From JAFMKE01 sp964655225 (GTDB lineage: Bacteria > Bacteroidota > Bacteroidia > Chitinophagales > UBA8649): a stretch of 46,916 bases of DNA. Each line of letters begins with the position of its first letter. The first letter of the stretch is position 1. A program made the translations under genes and the position numbers. A model generated the notes under the pieces. It was given only the letters and a program-made list of their open reading frames with translations, ran no database searches and was not told the origin of the DNA. Shown here one piece after another: positions 27,301-34,700 of this stretch. The stretch lies in the NCBI GenBank assembly GCA_964655225.1, contig CAZZMB010000017.1, positions 1-46,916 on the forward strand, given 5' to 3'.

Positions 27301-27428
27301 ATTCAGGTAGATTAAGTAAAGGTCAGTTGTTTAAGAAAAAGTTTGAATTGAATTATGCTTCGGGAATATACTTTATCCAAGTGCAGAGCGCAGGGTCCTT
27401 TGTTAATTTTAAATTAATTAAGCAATAA
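24348..27428 (+). CDS. T9SS-exported SBBP propeller protein with five C-terminal repeats
   Basis: It has 1026 residues. The signal peptide ends near LTQAQN; Met5 is an alternative start. Residues about 25-495 form SBBP-type propeller repeats, each with a 'DGFIYITGFF' strand, a hydrophobic-D segment and a 'VWAKxxG' close. Five about-80-residue repeats fill 503-933. The last about 85 residues are a T9SS type A sorting domain (starting near IHLYPNLVIDDF and ending in GIYFIQVQSAGSFVNFKLIKQ), so the protein should reach the surface or medium. The function is probably structural or adhesive. The usual 'YPNP' of the sorting domain reads YPNL. TATATTTA at 24332-24339 resembles a -7 box. Confidence 0.88.
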   Translation: MIRNMRKIILFILVFIGLSTLTQAQNTEWAVSLGGPKSDKGISIGTDSLGFIYASGYFNTSATFGTITLTNSPASGTNKEVFIVKMDSVGNVLWAIAGGDQTGSCCDDRALGMHVTPDGYVYVTGTFWSSFNIGSCSVTNGNSHDSSLLTKIDPNGNCVWARSFGANAGAGSGPNCPFPIYDADDHSYDVKVDGDGFIYITGFFSGISADFDGITLNNPNWGSTCAPLGYVAKLDDNGDFIWAHKFDGIKDQRGSRDNRIAIDNFSNVYVVGGFENTGNYGSIALTSIGEWDAFIFKMDKDGNFLWAKNVGSNKTDRANGIAIDYCDNVYVAGEYRNKMVFSGANASNGTDTLSHNKKRDVFVAKITTNGDWVWAKRARSEGTDKPYQMSVDEDMQVYLAGVAGDSLRFDSNLVLSTGDTSDVAFVAQLDGSSSTANWVWAKLGGGPSNDDRAGDICEDGRGNLYAVGFYEQTANIDGVSLSSLGKKDIYVWKMKKANVVPTPINCIYVDVQPAGSGYVLMNGTVITEFPCLQSLSDSTNQLFDAIANPGFSFANWDWEIHNPLPNVTDSNSTVFTYTNDTLIVNFEAIVTDTTVYIVQPIGAGTMTLDGSNISIFPHTEYHFQGDTSDIQSIANVGFNFVDWDFQNNTPLPNNTSSNIEVEWVSNDTVYINFDSVPTYSVTYLINIVGAGTISINGSGIPGFPFTTQYVQGAAANLVATANAGFFFNNWDFQNNLPLPNTSNPVISTTWLSDDTVMVNFTAIPNYTITYLTNPVGAGSLDIDGVNQTVFPYTETYQSATNVIINANNNPNFIFKEWTTLTSTLNPSNLSNVVDFNVLANDTITAWYDEVDTLWVVTKPAGTAQLEVGGDIITSSPYMGIYQLGELLPISISPYASNVFNQWDLSPATLPDYSLASAFIFTGQDTLFASLNNILAIHDLGNDFSAIHLYPNLVIDDFVLELEAVMDVDFTINLVALSGQSLGEIYSGRLSKGQLFKKKFELNYASGIYFIQVQSAGSFVNFKLIKQ
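25854..27145 (+). repeat. Five degenerate ~80-residue coding repeats
   Basis: Within the propeller protein, five units starting near residues 503, 592, 678, 765 and 850 share the scheme: strand plus GAGxxxxxG, then FPxTxxYxxG, then ANxGFxFxxWDFxNxxPLPN, then NDTVxVNF. Units 2 and 3 are closest (both WDFQNN-PLPN); units 4 and 5 lose the PLPN element. They resemble the bacterial-surface InlB-B/'divergent' repeats that carry 'GyxFxxW' cores. The last unit runs straight into the T9SS domain. Confidence 0.75.
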
Positions 27429-27484
27429 GGGAATCCTAGTGGATAAAACTTGAGTATCAAACTGCTCATTTATTAAAATACCGC

Positions 27485-27492
27485 TACCTTTG
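27485..27492 (+). promoter_or_regulatory. Candidate -7 box abutting metG
   Basis: TACCTTTG matches TAnnTTTG exactly. It ends 6 bases before the ATG at 27499, the distance at which the SRP RNA gene begins after its own box. If used, the transcript would start at or next to the initiation codon. No TTG at -33 is evident. Confidence 0.4.
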
Positions 27493-27498
27493 ATCGGA

Positions 27499-29577
27499 AT
27501 GAAAGATGCCAAAAGATATACAGTTACTGCTGCTTTACCTTATGCCAACGGTCCATTACATATCGGTCATTTAGCTGGAGCTTATTTGCCTGCCGATATA
27601 TATGCTCGATATCTTCGATTAATCGGTAAAGATGTTGTTTTCATTTGTGGGTCTGATGAACATGGAGCTCCGATAACTATAAGGGCCAAGCAAGAAGGGG
27701 TTAGTCCTCAACAAATTGTTGATAAATACCATGCTCAAATGAAGCATTCCTTTGAAAAAGTTGGAATTTCATTTGATATTTTTCATCGGACTTCATCGGA
27801 TATTCACCACGAAACTGCGCAAGAATTTTTTTTAGAATTGTACAATAAAGGGGTTTTTGTAGAGCAAGAAACTGAGCAATTTTACGATGAAGAATTTAAG
27901 CAGTTTCTGGCAGACCGCTATGTAAAAGGTACTTGCCCTAAATGTTCTTACCAAGAGGCTTATGGGGATCAATGTGAGAGCTGCGGCAGCACTTTAAATG
28001 CCTTGGATTTAATACATCCATTATCTGTACTAAGCGGAAAGAAGCCCAAATTAAGAAAAACCAAACATTGGTATCTCCCATTGGATAAAGATCAGGAATG
28101 GTTGAAGGAATGGATAAATAATGGAATGTATAAAGGGAAGATCCATCACGACCCTAAAGAATGGAAAAAAAATGTGATGGGGCAAGTAGGTAGCTGGTTA
28201 AACGATGGTCTGCAAGCCCGAGCGATTACAAGAGATTTGGAGTGGGGAGTGAGTGTTCCTCCTCAAATTCCAGGTGCTGAAAATAAAAAACTATATGTTT
28301 GGCTAGATGCACCCATCGGCTACATCTCAGCAACTAAACAGCTAGCTTTGGATGGAAAAATTGATAATTGGGAGCAGTATTGGAAGGATGATGATACCGC
28401 ATTAATACATTTTATTGGAAAGGATAATATTGTCTTTCACACCATAATCTTTCCATCAATTTTAAATGCAAAAGGAGGATTTAATTTACCAGTGAATGTC
28501 CCAGGCAATGAGTTTATGAATTTGGAAGGAGACAAAATATCTACTTCTAGAAATTGGGCAATCTGGGCGCATGAATTTGTGGATGAACATCCTGAAAAAA
28601 TAGATGAGTTTCGCTACGTGCTTTGTGCCAATATTCCAGAGACAAAAGATTCGGAGTTTACATGGGCTGATTTTCAAACCAGGGTAAACAGTGAGCTAGT
28701 GGCTGCTTATGGGAATTTTGTGAATCGAATTATGGTTCTTAATCACAAATATTTTGACGGAGTTGTTCCCCCTTCGTCATCCGAATACAAGAACGTAAGT
28801 GATGATGCCTTATTTGTGGTAAAGGGAGCAAAAGAAAATATTGCTGGTTTAATCGAACAGTATAAGTTTAGAGATGCGCTTGATGCATTGATGCTTGTCG
28901 CTAGAGATGCAAATAAATTCTTAACGACCTATGAGCCATGGAAGAGTATTAAGTCAGATGAAAATGAAGCAAAAGCTGTACTCCATGCCTGCACCCAAAT
29001 TGTAGCTAATTTGGCAGTTTTGTCGCAGCCTTTCATGCCGCAAGCTGCAGCCAAAGTATTTGACATGCTTAATATTGAAGCTAGCGCTTGGAATGATGCA
29101 GGAGGCCTAAATCTTATCCAAGCCGGACATCAATTAGGAAATCCGAAGTTATTATTTGAAAAAATTGATGAGGATTTTGTAGATGCTCAAAGGGAAAAAT
29201 TGAAATTGACCAAGAGTCAACAAACAGATAAAAAATACGCACCCGTGAAAGATGAAATACAATTTGATGACTTTGCCAAAATGGATATCCGTATCGGTAC
29301 TATTATAGAGGCAAAAAAAGTGAAAAAAGCAGATCGATTACTAGAGATTTTGGTGGATTTGGGTTTTGAGAAACGCACGGTAATTTCCGGTATTGCTGAA
29401 TATTTTAATGCGGAGGATATTATTGGTAAGCAGGTGCAGGTCTTGGTAAATTTAGCCCCTCGTAAAATGAGAGGTATTGAGTCACAAGGTATGATTTTGT
29501 TTGCAGAAGATCTAGAGGGTAAACTTCATTTTGTTTCCCCTCCTCATGATTTAGAAAATGGTAGTGAAGTTGCTTGA
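27499..29577 (+). CDS. metG: Methionyl-tRNA synthetase with C-terminal tRNA-binding domain
   Basis: This class I synthetase charges initiator and elongator tRNA-Met. From ATG 27499 it has 692 residues; a reading from TTG 27490 adds only three. It contains PYANGPLHIGH at 14-24 (HIGH 21-24), a CPKC...CESC zinc knuckle at about 149-167, and the KMSKS-equivalent KISTS at 346-350, where the usual Met and second Lys are replaced (the Lys before Ile remains). A C-terminal OB-fold tRNA-binding/dimerisation domain starts near FDDFAKMDIRIGTI (about 590). The length and domains equal the long E. coli type. Confidence 0.97.
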   Translation: MKDAKRYTVTAALPYANGPLHIGHLAGAYLPADIYARYLRLIGKDVVFICGSDEHGAPITIRAKQEGVSPQQIVDKYHAQMKHSFEKVGISFDIFHRTSSDIHHETAQEFFLELYNKGVFVEQETEQFYDEEFKQFLADRYVKGTCPKCSYQEAYGDQCESCGSTLNALDLIHPLSVLSGKKPKLRKTKHWYLPLDKDQEWLKEWINNGMYKGKIHHDPKEWKKNVMGQVGSWLNDGLQARAITRDLEWGVSVPPQIPGAENKKLYVWLDAPIGYISATKQLALDGKIDNWEQYWKDDDTALIHFIGKDNIVFHTIIFPSILNAKGGFNLPVNVPGNEFMNLEGDKISTSRNWAIWAHEFVDEHPEKIDEFRYVLCANIPETKDSEFTWADFQTRVNSELVAAYGNFVNRIMVLNHKYFDGVVPPSSSEYKNVSDDALFVVKGAKENIAGLIEQYKFRDALDALMLVARDANKFLTTYEPWKSIKSDENEAKAVLHACTQIVANLAVLSQPFMPQAAAKVFDMLNIEASAWNDAGGLNLIQAGHQLGNPKLLFEKIDEDFVDAQREKLKLTKSQQTDKKYAPVKDEIQFDDFAKMDIRIGTIIEAKKVKKADRLLEILVDLGFEKRTVISGIAEYFNAEDIIGKQVQVLVNLAPRKMRGIESQGMILFAEDLEGKLHFVSPPHDLENGSEVA

Positions 29578-29633
29578 TTTTCTTGCTTTCCGCTAAAATT
29601 TTTATTTTGTATATTTATGAAAAACCAATCTAA

Positions 29634-30893
29634 ATGAAAAAAATTCTTACTTACCTATTTTCCTTATCTGTTGCAGGATTAATTGCTCAAACTTGTGCAG
29701 GAAGATATCAATCGGAAATATATAGTCAAGTGGATGTGACCACTGTTGATTATGGAAGCGCTATAACACGTCTAGGGGATACACAAATCCTTCAAATGGA
29801 TATATATCAGGCTGTCGGTGATACAGCAATAGACCGTCCGGTAGTTATTTTTTGTTTTGGCGGTACTTTTATAGCTGGTTCAAGGACATCAAACGAATTG
29901 GTGACATTTGCTACGAGTTTAGCCAAGAGAGGTTTTGTCTGCGCCTCGATTGATTATCGTTTAGCGGGAAGTTTATTCGAACTAATCTCTGAGGAAAATC
30001 TTATAAAGGTTGTGTTTTCAGCTGTGCAGGATGGAAAAGCAGCTATTCGCTATTTTAGAAAAGATTTTGAGGATGGAAACGCTTTGGGGATAAGTCCAGA
30101 CAATATATTTATTGGTGGTACATCTGCAGGAGGAATTTTAGCGGCAAATTTAGCTTATGTAGATGACCTGAGTAAGTTACCAAGCGAATGGCAAGGGTGG
30201 GCAGAAGAAATAGGAGGCATAGATGGTTTGAGTGGTAATCCCGGTTATTGTTCATATCCAAATGGGGCCTTTGGTTTCGCAGGAGCAGTCGGAGATACCT
30301 CATTCATAGATGCAAATGATGTTCCTTACTACGCCTGTCATTCCACAGGAGATCAAACGGTAAAATATGGCTATGGCGCACCCTTAGAAAATCCTTTTAT
30401 TACCATCCCAGTAAGTTTATATGGCAGCGGAGAAATGGAAAAAAGGTTCAATAATGTTGGTATATATAATGTTTTAGATACCTATACAGGTGGAAGTCAT
30501 CCACCTTTGAATACGTCGCAGCGTATGGATGACACTAGAGATAATCTTGGGGTGTTCTTATATAACTTGTTAGATTGTAATGCTGCAAACTTGAAAAAAC
30601 CAGACCAACAGGGTTGTGATGATTTTGGTAATCCAACAAATATTCTTGCAGTAAATGCAGTGAAAGATTGGAAAATATACCCAAATCCTTCAGATAGTTA
30701 TTTAAGCATTTCAGGTAAAAGTAATTTCGAGGCGCTAAAGATTATGGATGCGATGGGAAGAGAGTTGATTAAATTCTCTGTTAATGAAACTAAGCAGTTA
30801 ACTATAGATCTGCAGGATTTTGCAAGCGGAATTTATTTCGTTTATGTGCAAACCGAGGGTGTTTGGAGAAGTGAAAAGTTAATATTGAAGTAA
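29634..30893 (+). CDS. Secreted alpha/beta-hydrolase (carboxylesterase-like) with T9SS sorting domain
   Basis: It has 419 residues. The signal peptide ends near LIAQT. The hydrolase shows the oxyanion segment FCFGGTFIAGS (73-83), the nucleophile elbow GGTSAGG with Ser164, a likely acid Asp in HSTGDQTV, and the His in GGSHPPLN near 287. This order fits BD-FAE/esterase-lipase folds. The last about 75 residues are a T9SS type A domain: WKIYPNPSDSYLSIS, then FASGIYFVYVQTEGVWRSEKLIL. It should be exported to the cell surface or medium; the ester substrate is unknown. It sits between metG and an intrinsic terminator. Confidence 0.88.
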   Translation: MKKILTYLFSLSVAGLIAQTCAGRYQSEIYSQVDVTTVDYGSAITRLGDTQILQMDIYQAVGDTAIDRPVVIFCFGGTFIAGSRTSNELVTFATSLAKRGFVCASIDYRLAGSLFELISEENLIKVVFSAVQDGKAAIRYFRKDFEDGNALGISPDNIFIGGTSAGGILAANLAYVDDLSKLPSEWQGWAEEIGGIDGLSGNPGYCSYPNGAFGFAGAVGDTSFIDANDVPYYACHSTGDQTVKYGYGAPLENPFITIPVSLYGSGEMEKRFNNVGIYNVLDTYTGGSHPPLNTSQRMDDTRDNLGVFLYNLLDCNAANLKKPDQQGCDDFGNPTNILAVNAVKDWKIYPNPSDSYLSISGKSNFEALKIMDAMGRELIKFSVNETKQLTIDLQDFASGIYFVYVQTEGVWRSEKLILK

Positions 30894-30914
30894 TTCGAAT
30901 ACCTTAAATAGATT

Positions 30915-30948
30915 AATGGGATGTTGATCAATCAACATCCCATTTTTT
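30915..30948 (+). terminator. Intrinsic terminator after the esterase gene
   Basis: A perfect stem ATGGGATGTTG / CAACATCCCAT (30916-30926 with 30933-30943) with the loop ATCAAT is followed by a run of Ts. It lies 23 bases past the esterase stop and before the promoter of the next gene. Confidence 0.9.
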
Positions 30949-30975
30949 GTAAATAACAGCGCACCTGATAAATTT

Positions 30976-30983
30976 TAACTTTG
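30976..30983 (+). promoter_or_regulatory. Candidate -7 box abutting the DUF255 gene
   Basis: TAACTTTG is an exact TAnnTTTG match, identical to the boxes before asnS and the SRP RNA. It ends only 4 bases before the ATG at 30988. The terminator upstream makes a separate promoter here necessary, which strengthens the call. The predicted transcript would be leaderless or nearly so. Confidence 0.5.
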
Positions 30984-30987
30984 ACTT

Positions 30988-33087
30988 ATGAAAATTACCT
31001 TTTTATTCACTTTGACTAGTTTGATATTCTTTTCTTCATGTGCTCAAAATGATGCAGGTCAAATTGAAAAGGAAATGAAGAATACTAATCATTTAATTGA
31101 TCAAACTAGCCCATATTTGCTGCAGCATGCATACAATCCTGTTGATTGGTATCCATGGGGTGAGGAAGCTTTAAAAAAAGCAGAGGACGAGAATAAATTG
31201 ATTTTGATTAGTATCGGATATGCTGCTTGTCATTGGTGTCATGTGATGGAGCATGAAAGCTTTGAGGATTCAAGTGTAGCAGCTTATATGAATGAGCATT
31301 TTGTGGCCATAAAGGTCGATCGAGAGGAGCGACCCGATATAGATCAAGTATATATGAATGCTGTTCAATTACTTTCAGGAAGTGGTGGATGGCCATTAAA
31401 TTGTATCGCTTTGTCAGATGGCCGGCCTATATATGGAGGCACTTATTTCCCTAAGAACCAATGGTTAAATTTACTTGAACAAGTAGGTGATTTTGTCAAG
31501 AAAAACCCCGAAAAAGCAGAAGAACAAGCTGCAGCGCTTACGGCAGGTGTTCAAAATTCTGAACTTATTCAACTTCAGGAAGAGGCAAGCAAACATACGA
31601 AAGGTGATTTAGTTAAGATTTGGGATAACTGGAAGCCCAAAATGGATTTTAATCAAGGAGGGATTGATCGTTCACCAAAATTCCCTTTACCAGTTTCTTA
31701 CGAATACTTATTGCAATACCATTTCTTGAGTAAGGATGAGTCTGCCCTTAATATCACTGAAGTGACCTTGGACAAAATGGCTGATGGCGGAATTTATGAT
31801 CAAATCGGAGGTGGGTTTGCCCGCTACTCAACAGATGCTAAATGGAAAGTGCCTCATTTTGAAAAGATGCTCTATGATAATGGCCAGTTGGTGGGGCTTT
31901 ATGCGCGAGCGTTTCAACATTCTAAAAATCCTTATTACAAGCAAATTGTCGAAGAAAGCTTGGGATTCATCAAACGAGAAATGACTTCAGATGAAGGAGG
32001 GTTTTATTCCTCCTTAGATGCGGATAGTGAAGGAGAAGAAGGAAAGTTTTATGTTTGGAAAGCTGAGGAATTAGACGCTGTACTCGGTGAAGAAAGTGCT
32101 TTAATAAAAGAATTTTACAATGTAAGTGAATCCGGCAATTGGGAATCGAATAATATCTTATATAGGACAAGGTCTAAAGAAGATGTCGCGAACAAATATG
32201 GATTAGGTTTAGATCAGTTTGACCAAAAGCTGGCAAAAGCAAAGAAAGCATTGCTAAAGGAGAGGTCCAAACGCATTCGTCCAGGCTTAGATGATAAGAT
32301 TTTATGTGCTTGGAATGCTTTAATGTTGAAAGGATATGTTGATGCATATCGAAGTATTGAAGGTGATGAATATTTAAGCATGGCAGAAGAAAGTGCTTTA
32401 TTTATTCTTGAAAATTTTAAACGTGCAGATGGAGGATTAAACAGGAATTACAAAAATGGTCACTCGAGCATCAATGGCTTTTTAGATGATTACGCTTTTA
32501 CCATTGAGGCCCTTATTGGTCTTTATCAAGCTACCTTTGATGAGAAATGGTTGATAGAAGCAGATCTATTGATGGTATATGCTTTGGCTCATTTTGGTGA
32601 TGAAAATTCTATGATGTTCTTCTATACTTCAGATGAAGATAAAGCTTTGGTTGCGCGAAAAATGGAAGTAACTGACAATGTGATTCCTTCGTCTAACTCT
32701 GCTATGGCAAAAAACCTATATATCCTCGGAAAATTACTTTACAAAGACGAATATATTGATAGGTCCGTTCAAATGCTTAATAATGTCAAAGAACAAACTT
32801 CAACAGGAATGTCATATTATGCCAACTGGGATATACTTTTATCTTGGCTTGTAAGTGAGCCTTTTGAGGTAGTTATTGTAGGGAAGGATTATTTGGCAAT
32901 GCGAAAGGAGTTTGATCAGCACTTCTTGCCAAATGTTTTTCTAGCTGGAGGAAGAATAGAAGGTAAGTTACCCATTTTGGAAAACAAACTTGTTAAAGGA
33001 GCAACAACCATTTATGTTTGTCAAAATAAGGTTTGTAAACTACCAACGGCAAGTGTTCAAGATGCATTAAAACAGCTTAATAAATAG
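30988..33087 (+). CDS. Exported thioredoxin-domain DUF255 protein (YyaL/SPATA20-like lipoprotein)
   Basis: It has 699 residues. The lipoprotein signal ends in FFSSC (Cys18). Residues about 33-190 form the thioredoxin-like DUF255 domain (SPYLLQHAYNPVDWYPW, then CHWCHVMEHESF with Cys81/Cys84, then KVDREERPDID). The rest is an alpha/alpha-toroid resembling glycosidases (KFPLPVSYEYLL, GGIYDQIGGGFARYSTD, WKVPHFEKMLYDN), as in YyaL. The molecular role of the family is not settled. Most relatives lack a signal, so the lipobox suggests a membrane-attached version. It starts downstream of the intrinsic terminator and its stop is 2 bases before the next gene. Confidence 0.88.
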   Translation: MKITFLFTLTSLIFFSSCAQNDAGQIEKEMKNTNHLIDQTSPYLLQHAYNPVDWYPWGEEALKKAEDENKLILISIGYAACHWCHVMEHESFEDSSVAAYMNEHFVAIKVDREERPDIDQVYMNAVQLLSGSGGWPLNCIALSDGRPIYGGTYFPKNQWLNLLEQVGDFVKKNPEKAEEQAAALTAGVQNSELIQLQEEASKHTKGDLVKIWDNWKPKMDFNQGGIDRSPKFPLPVSYEYLLQYHFLSKDESALNITEVTLDKMADGGIYDQIGGGFARYSTDAKWKVPHFEKMLYDNGQLVGLYARAFQHSKNPYYKQIVEESLGFIKREMTSDEGGFYSSLDADSEGEEGKFYVWKAEELDAVLGEESALIKEFYNVSESGNWESNNILYRTRSKEDVANKYGLGLDQFDQKLAKAKKALLKERSKRIRPGLDDKILCAWNALMLKGYVDAYRSIEGDEYLSMAEESALFILENFKRADGGLNRNYKNGHSSINGFLDDYAFTIEALIGLYQATFDEKWLIEADLLMVYALAHFGDENSMMFFYTSDEDKALVARKMEVTDNVIPSSNSAMAKNLYILGKLLYKDEYIDRSVQMLNNVKEQTSTGMSYYANWDILLSWLVSEPFEVVIVGKDYLAMRKEFDQHFLPNVFLAGGRIEGKLPILENKLVKGATTIYVCQNKVCKLPTASVQDALKQLNK

Positions 33088-33089
33088 AT

Positions 33090-33473
33090 ATGGCAGATTT
33101 TAAACAATATTATATCATTCCGGAGATTCCTGAAATTGTATACAAAGCTTTGACAAATGAGCTAATTTTAAAATTATGGACCGGCTTTGATGCAAGCATG
33201 CAAGAAGAAGAAGGAACTGAGTTTAGTATGTGGGATGAGAATATATCTGGAAAGAACTTGAAATTCGAACCCAATAAAATGATTCAGCAAGAGTGGTACT
33301 TTGGAGAACAAGAACAACAATCCGTGGTTACCATAAAATTGCACCCGCACAAAAAAGGAACATCTGCGGAGTTAATTCATACCAATATTCCAGCGGAAGA
33401 TTTTGATGCCATGGTTGAAGGCTGGAACAATACTTATTTTGCTGATCTGATTGACTTCTATACGGGGGAATAG
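33090..33473 (+). CDS. START-like/AHSA1-like (SRPBCC fold) domain protein
   Basis: It is a 127-residue single-domain protein. The strand-helix start YYIIPEIPEIVYKALTNELI, the tryptophan LWTGFDASM, the sheet elements ISGKNLKFEPNKMIQQEWYF, and the C-terminal helix with WNNTYFADLIDF fit the SRPBCC/AHSA1 fold that binds hydrophobic ligands or Hsp90-like clients. No partner Hsp90 gene is seen. It follows the DUF255 gene by 2 bases, so the pair is an operon and translation is probably coupled. Function is inferred from the fold only. Confidence 0.78.
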   Translation: MADFKQYYIIPEIPEIVYKALTNELILKLWTGFDASMQEEEGTEFSMWDENISGKNLKFEPNKMIQQEWYFGEQEQQSVVTIKLHPHKKGTSAELIHTNIPAEDFDAMVEGWNNTYFADLIDFYTGE

Positions 33474-33547
33474 GTCATAAATGCGTCCGAATTAGTATGC
33501 CTGTTCATTATAATGCTAGATGAGTTCGGATATGTGATTAAATAAGT

Positions 33548-34021
33548 CTAGGATATACTACTATCAGGTCGATATTTCTTTTTCAATCCGTACAGGAAGT
33601 TTCTAAGAAACTGGTCTTGACATTCTCTATATTGACTCTGCTTAGGATTTCTAAAAAATGCGCTTAACTCATGCTTGCTTAGACGTAAGTCAACTGAATT
33701 GAATAAATCCAATATGTCAAAATCTTTGAGCTGCAAAGCTATTTTGAGTTTTCTTAAAATGATATTATTATTCAATATTTGCTCAGTTTCCGGCGATGGC
33801 CCTTCCTTTTTGCCCCGCTTTAAATTTATAAATCCATTGAGGTAATGGGCAAGCTTATGATCTTGGAGAATTAAAAAGATTGGATCTTCCTCTTTCTTCA
33901 TCCACTTCACAACTTCCTCTTCTTCAACCCTTAACTCTCCCAATTTAAAGATGTTAATCATCTCCTTATTAGAAAAATTAAATATGAATCGAAGCTGTCG
34001 TAAAACATCATTATTATTCAT
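33548..34021 (-). CDS. YehS-like protein, DUF1456 family
   Basis: It has 157 residues in two homologous halves. The first starts NNNDVLRQLRFIFNFSNKEM and the second NNNIILRKLKIALQLKDFDIL. Both then have a short helix, a Leu-rich segment and a basic end. Tandem DUF1456 halves are the family hallmark; E. coli YehS has no known function. The protein is soluble with no signal. It starts 2 bases after the outer-membrane-like gene, so the two are co-transcribed, an unusual pairing. Its 3' end converges with the START-like gene, with 74 bases between the stops holding only a weak TCCGAA/TTCGGA repeat. Confidence 0.82.
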   Translation of the reverse strand: MNNNDVLRQLRFIFNFSNKEMINIFKLGELRVEEEEVVKWMKKEEDPIFLILQDHKLAHYLNGFINLKRGKKEGPSPETEQILNNNIILRKLKIALQLKDFDILDLFNSVDLRLSKHELSAFFRNPKQSQYRECQDQFLRNFLYGLKKKYRPDSSIS

Positions 34022-34023
34022 AG

Positions 34024-34638
34024 TTAAAATTTTTCTTCTTGATTAGTAAAGGTTTTTGGGACCAATTTCGTCCCCATAAGGCCAAAACGAACTCCTATTT
34101 CAATTGGACTAGCAATCATTATGTAATGAATTGCATTGTAGCCATAATTTCTCAGTTGATTACCCATGTTGATTCTTTCCAATTCAAGAAAGAAAGGAGC
34201 AATCCATTGAAATCCTCCAAAAACATCAATTAAACAATTTTTCGAACCTATATTAAACTGCGCTCCTGCAACTAATCCTCCTCCAAACTGTATCCCACGA
34301 GTATTTCGGTCAACAAAGAAATAATCGAAGTAGCCAAATGCCAATTTTGGCTGAATATAGGGACCTAAAATGCCATTTTCACTAAAATATCTTCTGTAGG
34401 CCCCTTCAAGGCGCAATCCTGAGGGTAGCCAATAAGTGTGTCCTCGCAATTCTAAGAGGTAACTAGAGTTATGGCTTATTATCTTTTCAAAGCTTATTCG
34501 TGGAGAGAGAAGACGAGGGGCAAACTTGATAGCAAAGCTTGGTCTTTCAGTAAAATTTATTTCGATACTTTGGGCAACAGTGCTTTCAAACAAAGAGCAA
34601 AACATAATCACTAAGAGTCCTATGTGTTTCATTACCAT
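34024..34638 (-). CDS. Putative outer-membrane beta-barrel protein
   Basis: It has 204 residues with a signal peptide ending near TVAQS. The mature part alternates hydrophobic and aromatic residues in strand-like stretches (FAIKFAPRLLSPRISFEKI, GAYRRYFSENGILGPYIQPKLAFGYFDYFF, GIQFGGGLVAGAQFNI), the pattern of a small 8- to 10-strand barrel of the OmpW/PorV-like size class. I cannot assign a family. Met3 is a possible alternative start. It lies 62 bases after the carboxyltransferase stop and 2 bases before the YehS-like gene. Confidence 0.6.
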   Translation of the reverse strand: MVMKHIGLLVIMFCSLFESTVAQSIEINFTERPSFAIKFAPRLLSPRISFEKIISHNSSYLLELRGHTYWLPSGLRLEGAYRRYFSENGILGPYIQPKLAFGYFDYFFVDRNTRGIQFGGGLVAGAQFNIGSKNCLIDVFGGFQWIAPFFLELERINMGNQLRNYGYNAIHYIMIASPIEIGVRFGLMGTKLVPKTFTNQEEKF

Positions 34639-34700
34639 AAAATTAATACAATGTTTTAGTCAAGTGCACTTATTTAATTGAGGTAGGATCAAGATCAATT

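Noticed and set aside
27490..27498. TTG start for metG
   Set aside because: It adds three residues only, and lies inside the likely -7 box. ATG 27499 is preferred.
33486..33533. TCCGAA...TTCGGA inverted repeat between convergent genes
   Set aside because: It has a six-base stem and a loop of over 30 bases with no T-run; too weak for a terminator.
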